12,358 bases of DNA from JANYHF01 sp031367715 (GCA_031367715.1 JANLQJ010000146.1:1-12358); one strand, 5' to 3'; numbered from the stretch's first letter, positions 1 to 7,527 are shown. Notes: generated by a model not told the origin, from the sequence alone. Program-made: numbers and translations.

Positions 1-1032
1 CACAATGTCGGGCGCGAACGGCAAGGACGCGACCACGGCCCACGGCGCCAGGGTGCCGTCGTCTGGCCCATAAGGAACGCCACGCCCGACGTAGTCGAAA
101 AAGCTGCGCTCGACCCCCTCCAGCTTGAGCGTTTCCGGCCCGGGTCCCTCGCTGGCCGTGATGCCCCAGCAATGCTCGCCATAGCCAGCGAACCTGCGCG
201 GATTGTCCATAGCGTAGCGTTGCTGCACGTATGTGGCGCGCCGGCTATTCTCGAAGTAGTCGATGCCCTTGGCGCCCATGAACGCATCCTGGATGCCGCG
301 AAAATCGATCCAGACATGTGACAGTTGGTGCGTGAACAGCGGCCCGGCGTAGAGATAGTCATAGCCGTAACTGTGTTCCCACCGGTAGGTGGACAGCCAG
401 GCGTCATAGCTTTCTGGCGGCAGCGGATGGGTGGGCGAGGCCAAGCCCAGAATATAGAGCAACAAGGCCTCGTCATAACCTTCCCATCGATAGGCGATGA
501 AGCCGCTCTCGGGCCGCCAGCCGTGCGTCACCGTGGCTTTGCCGTTCTGCGCCCAGGCCCAATTGCAGCGGCGATAGAGCGCGTCCGCGAGACCACGAAT
601 TTCCCGCTCCTGCACCACCTCGGCGTCGAAATAGGCCCCGGCAGCAAGAGCGCCAGCCAGCAGGATGGCGCTATCGACGGTCGAGAGTTCGCAGTTCCAG
701 GCGCGCCGGCCGCTCTGCATGTCGAGAAAGTGATAGTAGAACCCTTGGTAGCCGGTGGCATCCGGCTCGGGTCCTTGCGGACTGTTCCAGAAGAAGCGCA
801 GTGTCGTCAGGGTACGCTCCGCCGCCACGTTCCGAGCCCAAAATCCACGCTCGACGCCAACAGGATAGGCGGCGAGCGCCAGCCCGGTGGCGGCGATGCT
901 GGCGGGCCAGTTTGCTGCGGTCTTGTCGATGACCAGACCGTTGGCGGAATTGGCCTCGTGTACGAAATAGTCGAAAGTTTCGCGCTGCAGCGTCTCAAGC
1001 TCCGCGTCCAACATCGTTAGCCTGCTGCTCAT
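1..1032 (-). CDS. Glucoamylase-family (GH144-like) protein, C-terminus beyond the window
   Basis: This frame is open from the ATG at 1032 to the left edge, giving 344 residues with no stop. Family-typical stretches, numbered from that ATG, are TFDYF and EAN..NGLV.D near residues 19-36, GYQGFYYHFLD at 94-104, ELSTVDSA at 115-122, YDEALLLYILGLASPT in the middle, and FTHQLSHVWIDFRGIQDAF further on. These match the glycoamylase-like domain (Pfam Glycoamylase), whose characterised GH144 members are endo-beta-1,2-glucanases; most members have no tested substrate. Only the end of the (alpha/alpha) barrel is missing. No signal peptide is visible, so it would be cytosolic unless the start is wrong. 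A second ATG at 1014 has GCAGG about 7 bases upstream and may be the true start. The gene lies 117 bases downstream of the membrane-protein gene on the same strand, so co-transcription is possible. Family is secure; substrate is inferred. Confidence 0.88.
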   Translation of the reverse strand, partial: MSSRLTMLDAELETLQRETFDYFVHEANSANGLVIDKTAANWPASIAATGLALAAYPVGVERGFWARNVAAERTLTTLRFFWNSPQGPEPDATGYQGFYYHFLDMQSGRRAWNCELSTVDSAILLAGALAAGAYFDAEVVQEREIRGLADALYRRCNWAWAQNGKATVTHGWRPESGFIAYRWEGYDEALLLYILGLASPTHPLPPESYDAWLSTYRWEHSYGYDYLYAGPLFTHQLSHVWIDFRGIQDAFMGAKGIDYFENSRRATYVQQRYAMDNPRRFAGYGEHCWGITASEGPGPETLKLEGVERSFFDYVGRGVPYGPDDGTLAPWAVVASLPFAPDIV

Positions 1033-1149
1033 GACATCAACAACGATCAAAAACGATGGTTCGGCACGCCTGGGGCCGGGGCAGGAGAACAACTGTTCGA
1101 AGCGCCGAAATCAACTCATTGGAGCTGCTCGATAATTTGCTCTTTTCTG

Positions 1150-1614
1150 TCATTTGTCCATGCGTCCGTTCAAACACCGAATGGCCGCAAAGCCCAAGAT
1201 CGGCACGATAAGCCACTGCATCAGGGGTGACAGCCCGGTTCCTAGCAAAGGGAGTCTTGGCATGAGTTCCGAATAGGCCCAAGTCTTCAGGACGACCGTA
1301 TTCGACCATTCGCTATAGATCGTGTAGCCGATACCGAAAAAAAGCGTCGCCAAAGCGACAGGAGAGAAGCGCTCGCCTGGCCACGATTCGCGGCCGAAGA
1401 ATAGCAGTGCTGCGATAAGTGAAAGCGTCGAGATCATCAAATCGCCGACAGTACAATGAGCAACAGCAAACATGATCTCGCGGGCGGTTCCAGTGCTCCA
1501 GATTGAGTAGAGCGGCAACTGCAGGGTTTCCCATGCTAGGTGCGCCACGACCGTGATCCCGAGGTAGGTCCTCAGCGCCCCGTGCCAATCATTCTGCAAT
1601 CGTGTCAAAAACAT
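1150..1614 (-). CDS. Small four-helix integral membrane protein of unknown function
   Basis: This encodes a protein of 154 residues from the ATG at 1614. The frame stays open upstream to a TTG at 1662, which would add 16 polar residues; I prefer the ATG because the first helix follows it directly and neither start has a clear ribosome-binding site. Four hydrophobic segments can be seen, at about residues 14-35, 46-73, 82-103 and 126-148, joined by short loops, so the protein should sit in the inner membrane. Conserved-looking polar features are HLAWETLQLPLY at the end of helix 1, HCTVGD at the start of helix 2 and YSEW at the end of helix 3. No catalytic or transporter signature was recognised. 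I recall similar uncharacterised proteins in alphaproteobacteria, but I cannot name a family. It may be co-transcribed with the downstream glucoamylase-family gene. Confidence 0.72.
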   Translation of the reverse strand: MFLTRLQNDWHGALRTYLGITVVAHLAWETLQLPLYSIWSTGTAREIMFAVAHCTVGDLMISTLSLIAALLFFGRESWPGERFSPVALATLFFGIGYTIYSEWSNTVVLKTWAYSELMPRLPLLGTGLSPLMQWLIVPILGFAAIRCLNGRMDK

Positions 1615-1982
1615 AAATTGATCGCTTTGCGCTGTCGCCCGTCGCCAATCATCTTGTTCCAAACTGAAACAACTTCGAACATCATACCTATTCGAAACAT
1701 GAGATACTGATAGTACCGGAGCGTCGCCTATGCTGTGGAGGTAGCCTAGTCGATTCTGATCCTAACGGAACACTCTGATCGGTTGCCAGGCACAATCTAC
1801 TTTGCGCATTCGATCAGAAGTCAATACTGTTTGCTGGTGTCTTCCGCGTCTGCCGCGCTTGCTATCCATATCACATTTTTCGGCCATGCTCCCTCGCATC
1901 TTGCGGTTTCGCGCCTGACCTCCTGCATCCCCTTTCGTCACCAGTCATTCAGTATTGCACCAGTTTGACGGGCTTGGGCGCC

Positions 1983-2134
1983 CCGCGGCCGAAAGGGCCG
2001 CGGCCGGGCCCTAGTCCGCGGTACAAAGATCGTTAGGTGATCCAGGATCGCCTGCCCGCGGACCCGAGCCCCGGTACGGCGGGTCTCGGCCCATTCGGGT
2101 TACGGTCCCTGGCGCGGATCACGACGACAGGGAC
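1983..2134. repeat. Cluster of four strong inverted repeats (possible structured RNA or transfer origin)
   Basis: Four inverted repeats follow one another in 152 bases. CCGCGGCC (1983-1990) pairs with GGCCGCGG (1996-2003) around a GAAAG loop. GTCCGCGG (2014-2021) pairs with CCGCGGAC (2056-2063) and encloses a second hairpin, GGTGATC/GATCGCC (2036-2042 with 2046-2052). CCGAGCCC (2064-2071) pairs with GGG-T-CTCGG (2081-2089), leaving one bulged T. GTCCCTG (2105-2111) pairs with CAGGGAC (2128-2134). None is followed by a T-run, so these are not simple terminators. I infer a structured transcript or a protein-binding DNA region such as a transfer origin. The strand is unknown because the stems are symmetric. 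Confidence 0.55.
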
Positions 2135-2324
2135 ATCCAAGCGCAGCGCCGTCCGGGCGACCAAGACCGAAGCTCACCAAGAGGCAGACACGGCGACCAA
2201 GCCCAATTGTATTCCGGGGGAATAGTCCTTAGGCAAATAGCGTGCCCGCGCTGTGTGCTTCGGGGCAGACAGTCCTGCAACATTATGTGATTGAAATAGA
2301 ACGATAAAACTTGAGAAAATAGTA

Positions 2325-2339
2325 GAACAAAAGAGGAAC
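2325..2339 (+). promoter_or_regulatory. Probable LexA (SOS) operator upstream of the ardC-like gene
   Basis: GAAC (2325-2328), seven bases, GAAC (2336-2339). This exactly fits the alphaproteobacterial LexA box, known as the direct repeat GTTC-N7-GTTC or, on the other strand, GAAC-N7-GAAC. It lies 73 bases before the chosen ATG at 2413, in an AT-rich stretch just upstream of a possible -10 element (TAGTGT, 2346-2351), which is where a repressor would block RNA polymerase. It suggests that the ardC-parB-traG block is induced by DNA damage. The match is exact but short, so a chance occurrence is possible. Confidence 0.65.
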
Positions 2340-2412
2340 TTGTGCTAGTGTGCTGACACTGAAGAGCGCAGACAGCTTAGGTCATTTGTCCCCGTTTCAG
2401 GAGTTGTGCGTC

Positions 2413-3339
2413 ATGGTTTCCAGTGTCACAAAATCCCGCCCGTCGATCTATGAGACGATTACGGATAAGATTGTCGCCGCCATCGAATTCGGCCCCGGCG
2501 ATCCGGTCATGCCCTGGCAGCGCGCCGGCGCGCGGCCGGTGCTGCCCGTGAACGCAGCGACACGGCAGGCCTATCGTGGCGTCAATATCCTGAGCCTCTG
2601 GGTGACCGCCCTGGAACGCGGTTTTGCGTCGGGGCAATGGGCCACCTTCAAGCAGTGGCACGCCAAAGGCGTGACCGTGCGCAAGGGTGAGAAAGCGTCA
2701 CCCATCGTGTTCTACCGCCAGATCGACAAGCTCGACCAGACCGCCGCCAATGCCGCGAACGACGACGAACCGGATAAAGTCTTTGTCGCCCGGGGCTATT
2801 GGGTTTTTGCTGCCGAGCAGGTCGATGGCTATACGGCCGCTCAGGCTGTTCCGCCCCATCCGATTGCACGCCGCGCCGCTGCGGACGCTTATTTCGCAGC
2901 GACCGGCGCGCGCATCATCATCGGTGGCGCGCAGGCCTGCTATCGGCCAGCGACCGATTGCATCCACATGCCGGATGAGGCGCGTTTCATGGACATCGAC
3001 GGCCGCTCCCGGTCCGATGCGTTTTACGCCGTGCTCGGACATGAGGTCGCCCATTTTACCGGGGCGCCGAACCGCCTTGCGCGCGATTTCGGCAAGCGCT
3101 TTGGCGACGATGCCCATTGCCTGGAAGAGGCGTGTGCTGAGATTTGCGCAGCATTCCTGTGCGCACGGCTCGGCATCGCCGCCGAGCCGCATCCCGAGCA
3201 CGCGCGCTATGTTCACCACTGGATCAGTATAATGAAGGCCAGCCCACGTGCGGTGTTTGCCGCCGCCGCCAAGGCGCAGGAAGCGGTCGCCTATCTCGAT
3301 GGCTTCCAGGCGGCCCAGAGCGAACAGGCCGCCGCCTGA
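2413..3339 (+). CDS. ardC: ArdC-like antirestriction / ssDNA-binding protein with zincin-like domain
   Basis: A protein of 308 residues. The ATG at 2413 is chosen over an in-frame GTG at 2350 because AGGAG (2399-2403) lies 9 bases before it and the family motif begins soon after. The N-terminal half is the ArdC N-terminal domain (formerly DUF1738), with YETITDKIVAAIE, PVNAATRQAYRGVNILSLW and VRKGEKASPIVFYRQ. The C-terminal half is the polyvalent-protein metallopeptidase domain, with HEVAH at residues 210-214 and the downstream LEEACAEICAAFLCARLG (acidic residues E238, E239 and E243), which supplies a likely third metal ligand. ArdC from plasmid pSa binds single-stranded DNA and shields incoming conjugative DNA from restriction; that role is inferred here. 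It is first in a block with parB- and traG-like genes, behind a LexA-type site and a structured leader. Both domains look intact. Confidence 0.9.
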   Translation: MVSSVTKSRPSIYETITDKIVAAIEFGPGDPVMPWQRAGARPVLPVNAATRQAYRGVNILSLWVTALERGFASGQWATFKQWHAKGVTVRKGEKASPIVFYRQIDKLDQTAANAANDDEPDKVFVARGYWVFAAEQVDGYTAAQAVPPHPIARRAAADAYFAATGARIIIGGAQACYRPATDCIHMPDEARFMDIDGRSRSDAFYAVLGHEVAHFTGAPNRLARDFGKRFGDDAHCLEEACAEICAAFLCARLGIAAEPHPEHARYVHHWISIMKASPRAVFAAAAKAQEAVAYLDGFQAAQSEQAAA

Positions 3340-3364
3340 CACACCGTAAGCTGAGGACTGAGAA

Positions 3365-3392
3365 TTGGCGCGCTGCTTGCGCGGCGCGCCAA
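3365..3392 (+). other. GC-rich hairpin between the ardC-like and parB-like genes
   Basis: TTGGCGCGC (3365-3373) and GCGCGCCAA (3384-3392) form a perfect 9-base-pair stem around a 10-base loop, 25 bases after the stop of the ardC-like gene. No T-run follows, so it is not a classical terminator. It could stabilise or attenuate the upstream message, or be a protein-binding site for the ParB-like protein encoded next. Only the stem itself is observed. Confidence 0.5.
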
Positions 3393-3453
3393 CGCGTCCA
3401 CTGCCTCCCGACGACGACCGTTCCCGACCATCTGTCAAACCTGGAGACTTGCC

Positions 3454-5154
3454 ATGCTAAGCGACCTGCAGCACATCCCGCTTGCCGACCTCAAACTGTC
3501 CAAGCTCAACGTGCGCCGCCACGGCCCCAAGGACATCGGCAGTCTTGTCGCCTCGATTGCGGCCCTGGGCCTGATCCAGCCGCTGCTGGTGCGCAACGGT
3601 GGCGACGGCTTCGAGATCGTCGCCGGTCAGCGGCGCTATCTCGCCATGAAACGGCTCAATGCCGAGGGCGCGCCCGAGACCGACACGCTGCCGTGCGTGG
3701 TCATGGAAGCCACGGACGATGCCGCCGCCATCGAATCGTCGCTGGCCGAAAACGTAGCGCGGCTGCCGATGGACGAAATCGATCAGTACGAGGCCTTCGC
3801 CGCGCTCAAGAAGACGGGACTTGGCGAACCCGCGATTGCCGGGCATTTCGCCATTTCGGAAACGCTGGTGAAGCGCCGCCTTGCCATCGCCAATCTGCAT
3901 CCCGACATCCGGCGGCGCTATCGCGCCGGCGATATCGATGCGCAGACCCTGCACCTGCTGACCCTGGCGACCCGCGACCGGCAAAAGGCCTGGCTCGCGC
4001 TCGCCTCCGATCCCGAACAGACCCCGCCCCCGCCCTGGCAATTGAAAGCCTGGTTGCTCGGCGGGGCGGAGATTGCCACTAAGGCCGCGCTGTTCGACGA
4101 AGCGATCTATCAAGGGCCGATCACGGCCGATCTGTTCGGTGACGAACGTTATTTCACCGACCCGGAGGAATTCTGGCGTCTGCAAAATTCCGCCATTGCC
4201 GAGGAGCGCGACAAGCACCTTGCGGCGGGTTGGAGCGAGGTCCACATCGTAGCGCCGGATCAGCGGTTCCAGAGCTGGGACCACGCACCAGCGTCGAAGG
4301 CCAAAGGCGGCGCGGTGTTCATAGACGTCGAACCGGATGGCCAAGTCACCGTGCACAAGGGCTTTTTGCCCAACGCCAAGACGCGACGCGTGCGTCCTGT
4401 CTCAGAAAATGGAGCGGACACGGATGCCACCGCACCGGCACCACGCCCCGAGATGAGTGCGCCGCTGGCCAACTACGTCGATTTGGTCCGACATAGCGCG
4501 GTGCGGCTGGCCATCGCAGACGCCCCGGATATCGCCTTGCGGCTGATGCTGGCGCACGTCATCGGCGGCGGGCGCCTGTGGCAGGTGGAAGCGGAACCAC
4601 AGCGGCCTGCAAATCAGGCCATCGGTCAGGCCATCGCTGCGCTGCCCGCACAAGCCGCTTTTGCTGAACGGCAACGGGAAGCGGCGGCGCTGCTTGGACT
4701 GGATGAGACCGCGAGCGCGGTTGTCCATGGGCGTCCCGGCGGTGAAATCACGGCAGCAATGTTTGCTCGGCTGCTCGATTGTCCCGATACGGATGTCCTG
4801 AGACTCCTGGCCGTCGTCATGGCCGAGACGCTGGCCGCAGGCACCCAGTTGATCGATGGGCTTGGCACGACCCTCAAGGTCGATGTCGGTCAGCATTGGC
4901 AGCCCGACGCGACGTTTTTCGAACTGGCCAAGGACCGCGAGGCTGTGTCGGAAATGTTGGCCGAAGTGATCGGCGCACCCGCCGCCAAATGTCATCTGAC
5001 CGATAGCGGCAGTCAGAAGAAGACCATCATCAAGATGGCGCTGGCAGGCGACGGCCGCAGCAAAGTGGAAGCCTGGACGCCGCGCTACATGCAGTTTCCG
5101 CAAGTGGCCTATACGGCAAGGCCGCTGACGGCTTCGGCCGGGTTTGCAGCGTAG
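3454..5154 (+). CDS. ParB/RepB/Spo0J-family protein with long C-terminal extension
   Basis: A protein of 566 residues whose ATG at 3454 has GGAGA six bases upstream. The N-terminal ParB/sulfiredoxin-like nucleotide-binding fold runs over about residues 8-105. Visible motifs are NVRRHGPKDIGSLVASIAALG with IQPLLVR, GQRRYLAMKR at 58-67 (the GxRRxxA nucleotide-binding box) and ENVARLPMDEIDQYEAF from 99 (the ENxxR box). A helix-turn-helix-like region follows (about 123-145, LGEPAIAGHFAISETLVKRR). The remaining 400 residues are an extension of a kind I associate with mobile-element ParB-like proteins; it has no catalytic motif I recognise. Canonical ParB proteins are roughly 280-330 residues and sit next to parA, but no parA is visible here. 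Placed between ardC- and traG-like genes, it more likely serves element maintenance or transfer control than chromosome segregation. Target sites are unknown. Confidence 0.88.
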   Translation: MLSDLQHIPLADLKLSKLNVRRHGPKDIGSLVASIAALGLIQPLLVRNGGDGFEIVAGQRRYLAMKRLNAEGAPETDTLPCVVMEATDDAAAIESSLAENVARLPMDEIDQYEAFAALKKTGLGEPAIAGHFAISETLVKRRLAIANLHPDIRRRYRAGDIDAQTLHLLTLATRDRQKAWLALASDPEQTPPPPWQLKAWLLGGAEIATKAALFDEAIYQGPITADLFGDERYFTDPEEFWRLQNSAIAEERDKHLAAGWSEVHIVAPDQRFQSWDHAPASKAKGGAVFIDVEPDGQVTVHKGFLPNAKTRRVRPVSENGADTDATAPAPRPEMSAPLANYVDLVRHSAVRLAIADAPDIALRLMLAHVIGGGRLWQVEAEPQRPANQAIGQAIAALPAQAAFAERQREAAALLGLDETASAVVHGRPGGEITAAMFARLLDCPDTDVLRLLAVVMAETLAAGTQLIDGLGTTLKVDVGQHWQPDATFFELAKDREAVSEMLAEVIGAPAAKCHLTDSGSQKKTIIKMALAGDGRSKVEAWTPRYMQFPQVAYTARPLTASAGFAA

Positions 5155-5192
5155 GCGGTACAAACGCGGGGGAGATATGGCCTCTGCCGTTG

Positions 5193-5234
5193 TGGATCGT
5201 CAGTGAAAGCCCGAGCGGGCGCGCTGACGATCCA
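5193..5234 (+). other. Long hairpin in the leader of the traG-like gene
   Basis: TGGATCGTCAG (5193-5203) and CTGACGATCCA (5224-5234) are a perfect 11-base inverted repeat. Its 20-base interior contains a second stem, GCCC-GAGC-GGGC (5209-5220). A further perfect hairpin, CGCCGG-TCCT-CCGGCG (5259-5274), follows downstream. Both lie in the 213 bases between the parB-like stop and the traG-like ATG. No T-run follows either one. Together they suggest attenuation, RNA processing or a protein-binding palindrome between the two genes. Confidence 0.55.
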
Positions 5235-5367
5235 ATCGGTACTTTCCCGCGCTCTCCTCGCCGGTCCTCCGGCGTCCCACCTTTCCCCCCGATACCCCAT
5301 TCCCTTTGGCCGGTCTGCCCCGCATCCTGCTGCCGTCATCGCGCCAAGCGCCGAACGGAGATCAGTG

Positions 5368-7377
5368 ATGCCACGCGCCCCGTCCTATCTGTTGCAGGTT
5401 GCCTCCTCCGCCGTAGCGGCCACGGGCTGCCTGTGGGCCTCAACCCAATGGGCCGCCGCCATGCTGGGCAATCAGCCAGCCCTCGGGCCGTCCTGGATCA
5501 CGCTCGCCGGATGGCCGGTCTACAAACCGTGGCAACTTTTTCCCTGGTGGCTTGCCTTCGACGCACAAGCCCCAACCATTGTTGCCGAAGCTGGCGCGAT
5601 TGCCGCCTGCGGCGGTGTTCTCTCCAGCCTCATCGCGTTCGGGGGTGCCGCCCGGCGGGCCAGCCAAAACAAGAACCTAACAACGTATGGCTCGGCCCGC
5701 TGGGCGGACAAATCGGAGATCTCCAAAGCCGGTTTGCTCGGCAATCGCGGCATCGTGCTTGGCGCCTATGACGGTCGCTACCTCCGGCACGATGGGCCGG
5801 AACATGTCATCGCCGTTGCCCCGACTCGAACCGGCAAGGGAGTTGGTCTGGTGTTGCCGACGCTGCTGACCTGGACCGGATCGGCGGTCATCCACGACGT
5901 CAAGGGCGAGAACTGGCAGCTTACCGCCGGCTGGCGGTCGCAGTTCTCCCACGCCCTGCTGTTCGATCCCACCAACCCCGCCTCGGCGCGCTTCAATCCC
6001 CTGCTGGAAGTGCGCAAGGGGCTAACCGAAGTTCGCGACGTGCAGAACATCGCCGATATCCTGGTCGATCCGGAAGGCGCGCGCGAACGCCGGGATCATT
6101 GGGAAAAAACGGCGCATGCCTTGCTGGTCGGGGCCATCCTGCACGTGCTTTATGCCGAAGATGAGAAAACGCTCGCCCGCGTCGCTAGCTTTCTCGCCGA
6201 TCCCTCGCGTTCCATCGATCGCGCGCTCAAGATCATGTTGTCGACCAATCATCTCGGCACAGCCGAAGCGCCGAAGGTCCATCCGGTGGTCGCGTCCGCC
6301 GCCCGCGAGCTTCTCAACAAATCGGAGAACGAGCGCTCGGGCGTCGTCTCGACCGCCATGAGCTTTCTCGGCCTTTATCGCGATCCCGTCATCGCCGCCA
6401 ATACCTCCAGGTCGGACTGGCGCGTCGCCGACCTGGTCGCCGCCGAACGGCCGGTCTCGCTCTATCTCGTCGTTCCGCCGTCGGACATTTCGCGTACAAG
6501 GCCTCTGATGCGCCTGATCCTCAATCAGATCGGCCGCCGCTTGACCGAACACCTCGACCATGTTGATGGCCAGCGCCGGAAGCATCAGCTGCTGTTGATG
6601 CTCGATGAGTTTCCGGCTCTCGGGCGGCTCGATTTCTTCGAGTCGGCGCTGGCGTTCCTGGCCGGTTACGGCGTGCGCGCTTTTCTGGTCGCCCAATCCC
6701 TGCACCAGATCGACAAGGCCTACGGGGCGAACCATGCCATTCTCGATAATTGCCACGTGCGCGTCGCTTTCGCGCCCAACGACGAACGCACCGCAAAACG
6801 GCTGTCCGATGCGCTCGGCACCGCCACGCAACTGCGCGAACAGCGCAACCTGTCCGGCAATCGCAGCGCCGCCTGGCTCTCGCACACCTCGATTTCCGAG
6901 CACCAGACGCCGCGACCGCTGCTGACACCCGGCGAGGTGCTGCAGTTGCCCAATGACGACGCGCTTGTACTCGTGTCAGGGGTGCCGCCCATCCGGGCCA
7001 AGAAGCTGAGGTATTTCGAGGACGCTAATTTCCAGGCGCGGCGGCTGCCAGCGCCCGAATTGGCCGCTGACCACTTCGCCGACGCCCCGCCTGTCCGTGT
7101 CGAAGACTGGACAGGCCGCACCCGCACGACCGATCCGCAACTCGAAAAGTCGTGGTCGGAGATGGTCACCACTCATTCTGGGGAGGAGGAGCGCCTGCGG
7201 GCGCACGCACTTGTCAAACCTGGGGCGAAGAAGAAGGTAGACAGGGAGGTCGAGTTGCCGCTGTTTGCAGCGCGGCCGACAGGCCGGGACGGGACGGCGG
7301 CGCCCGATACCGAACCAGAGGCTCACACAGAAACAGCGCTCGGCCAGGTCATACAATTCGGTGGCTTGCGAGTTTGA
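5368..7377 (+). CDS. traG: TraG/VirD4-type conjugative coupling ATPase
   Basis: A protein of 669 residues. An in-frame GTG at 5203 exists, but the ATG at 5368 has GGAG seven bases upstream and is followed at once by a transmembrane helix. Two N-terminal membrane segments (about residues 7-28 and 70-93) enclose a short periplasmic loop, as in VirD4. The cytosolic part opens with TTYGSARWADKSEI, typical of TraG. Walker A is PTRTGKGVG at 152-160 and Walker B is LLLMLDEFPALG at about 408-419. The family motifs FLVAQSLHQIDKAYG and NCHVRVAFAPNDERTAKRLS follow. The last 100 residues or so are polar and low in complexity. Coupling proteins bring the relaxase-DNA complex to the type IV secretion channel using ATP. 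No relaxase or trb/virB genes are in the window. All catalytic motifs look intact. Confidence 0.95.
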   Translation: MPRAPSYLLQVASSAVAATGCLWASTQWAAAMLGNQPALGPSWITLAGWPVYKPWQLFPWWLAFDAQAPTIVAEAGAIAACGGVLSSLIAFGGAARRASQNKNLTTYGSARWADKSEISKAGLLGNRGIVLGAYDGRYLRHDGPEHVIAVAPTRTGKGVGLVLPTLLTWTGSAVIHDVKGENWQLTAGWRSQFSHALLFDPTNPASARFNPLLEVRKGLTEVRDVQNIADILVDPEGARERRDHWEKTAHALLVGAILHVLYAEDEKTLARVASFLADPSRSIDRALKIMLSTNHLGTAEAPKVHPVVASAARELLNKSENERSGVVSTAMSFLGLYRDPVIAANTSRSDWRVADLVAAERPVSLYLVVPPSDISRTRPLMRLILNQIGRRLTEHLDHVDGQRRKHQLLLMLDEFPALGRLDFFESALAFLAGYGVRAFLVAQSLHQIDKAYGANHAILDNCHVRVAFAPNDERTAKRLSDALGTATQLREQRNLSGNRSAAWLSHTSISEHQTPRPLLTPGEVLQLPNDDALVLVSGVPPIRAKKLRYFEDANFQARRLPAPELAADHFADAPPVRVEDWTGRTRTTDPQLEKSWSEMVTTHSGEEERLRAHALVKPGAKKKVDREVELPLFAARPTGRDGTAAPDTEPEAHTETALGQVIQFGGLRV

Positions 7378-7479
7378 TCCCACTTGCGGAAGTCAGACGC
7401 TCCCTGGTCGGTGACCCCTGCCCGCTCGTTGCCCATGTCTGCTGATGGAGGAATTGCAGTGGTGGCTTCGGAGTGGGCC

Positions 7480-7508
7480 TTGACGGCGGCTGCGTTGAAT
7501 GGTACGAT
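7480..7508 (+). promoter_or_regulatory. Sigma-70-type promoter of the 7.5-12.3 kb operon
   Basis: TTGACG (7480-7485) and TACGAT (7503-7508) are separated by exactly 17 bases, close to the TTGACA/TATAAT consensus. The first gene starts 27 bases after the -10 box. This is the only good promoter I see for the six following genes. It shows that the cassette is transcribed separately from the traG-like gene. Confidence 0.7.
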
Positions 7509-7510
7509 AT

Positions 7511-7527
7511 TCTTACCAGTCGTAAGA
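7511..7527 (+). promoter_or_regulatory. Palindromic operator over the predicted transcription start
   Basis: TCTTAC (7511-7516), five bases, GTAAGA (7522-7527): a perfect 6-base inverted repeat placed two bases after the -10 box and ending before the AGAGG ribosome-binding site is complete. Its size and position fit a site for an XRE-family repressor, and one is encoded two genes into the same operon. The natural inference is autorepression relieved by the ImmA-like protease. Confidence 0.55.

Larger units (their letters stand above)
1615..2412. other. Long intergenic region without a convincing gene
   Basis: This stretch of about 800 bases separates the minus-strand genes from the plus-strand conjugation block. 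Short open frames of 61-62 codons occur in it, but they lack ribosome-binding sites or run through strong hairpins, so I do not call them. The left half (1663-1970) has two TTCGAA palindromes (1674-1679 and 1691-1696) and a widely spaced 8-base inverted repeat (1774-1781 with 1811-1818), neither assigned. The right half holds the hairpin cluster at 1983-2134, a 10-base direct repeat GGCGACCAAG (2156-2165 and 2192-2201), an AT-rich promoter-like stretch from about 2281, and a LexA-type site at 2325-2339. This would be a sensible place for a transfer origin, an element boundary or a regulatory RNA, but no nic site or attachment site can be named. Confidence 0.6.

Noticed and set aside
1674..1696. 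Two TTCGAA palindromes 17 bases apart upstream of the membrane-protein gene
   Set aside because: Six-base palindromes are common and no promoter could be placed around them, so an operator is not supported.
1783..1968. Open frame of 61 codons on the plus strand
   Set aside because: No ribosome-binding site, no recognisable protein features and a composition unlike the neighbouring genes; it fits chance in non-coding DNA.
2037..2225. Open frame of 62 codons starting at a GTG
   Set aside because: The GTG lies inside a hairpin stem, and the frame runs through three strong inverted repeats. The peptide is low in complexity and unrecognised.
2350..2412. GTG start that would extend the ardC-like protein by 21 residues
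   Set aside because: It has no ribosome-binding site and lies only a few bases past the possible -10 element, while the ATG at 2413 has AGGAG at good spacing.
3365..3392. Hairpin as an intrinsic terminator
   Set aside because: No run of T follows the stem, so termination by the classical mechanism is not supported.
3144..4082. Long open frame overlapping the ardC-like and parB-like genes
   Set aside because: It is an arginine-rich shadow frame of two well-supported genes, a common effect of high GC content.
5203..5367. GTG start that would extend the traG-like protein by 55 residues
   Set aside because: It sits in the last base of an 11-base stem, the added peptide is proline-rich and unlike TraG, and the ATG at 5368 has GGAG seven bases upstream.
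3433..7223. Shared 12-base word TGTCAAACCTGG at 3433-3444 and 7212-7223
   Set aside because: One copy lies in the parB-like leader and the other within the coding sequence of the traG-like gene. There is no flanking similarity, so chance or minor duplication is the simplest reading.
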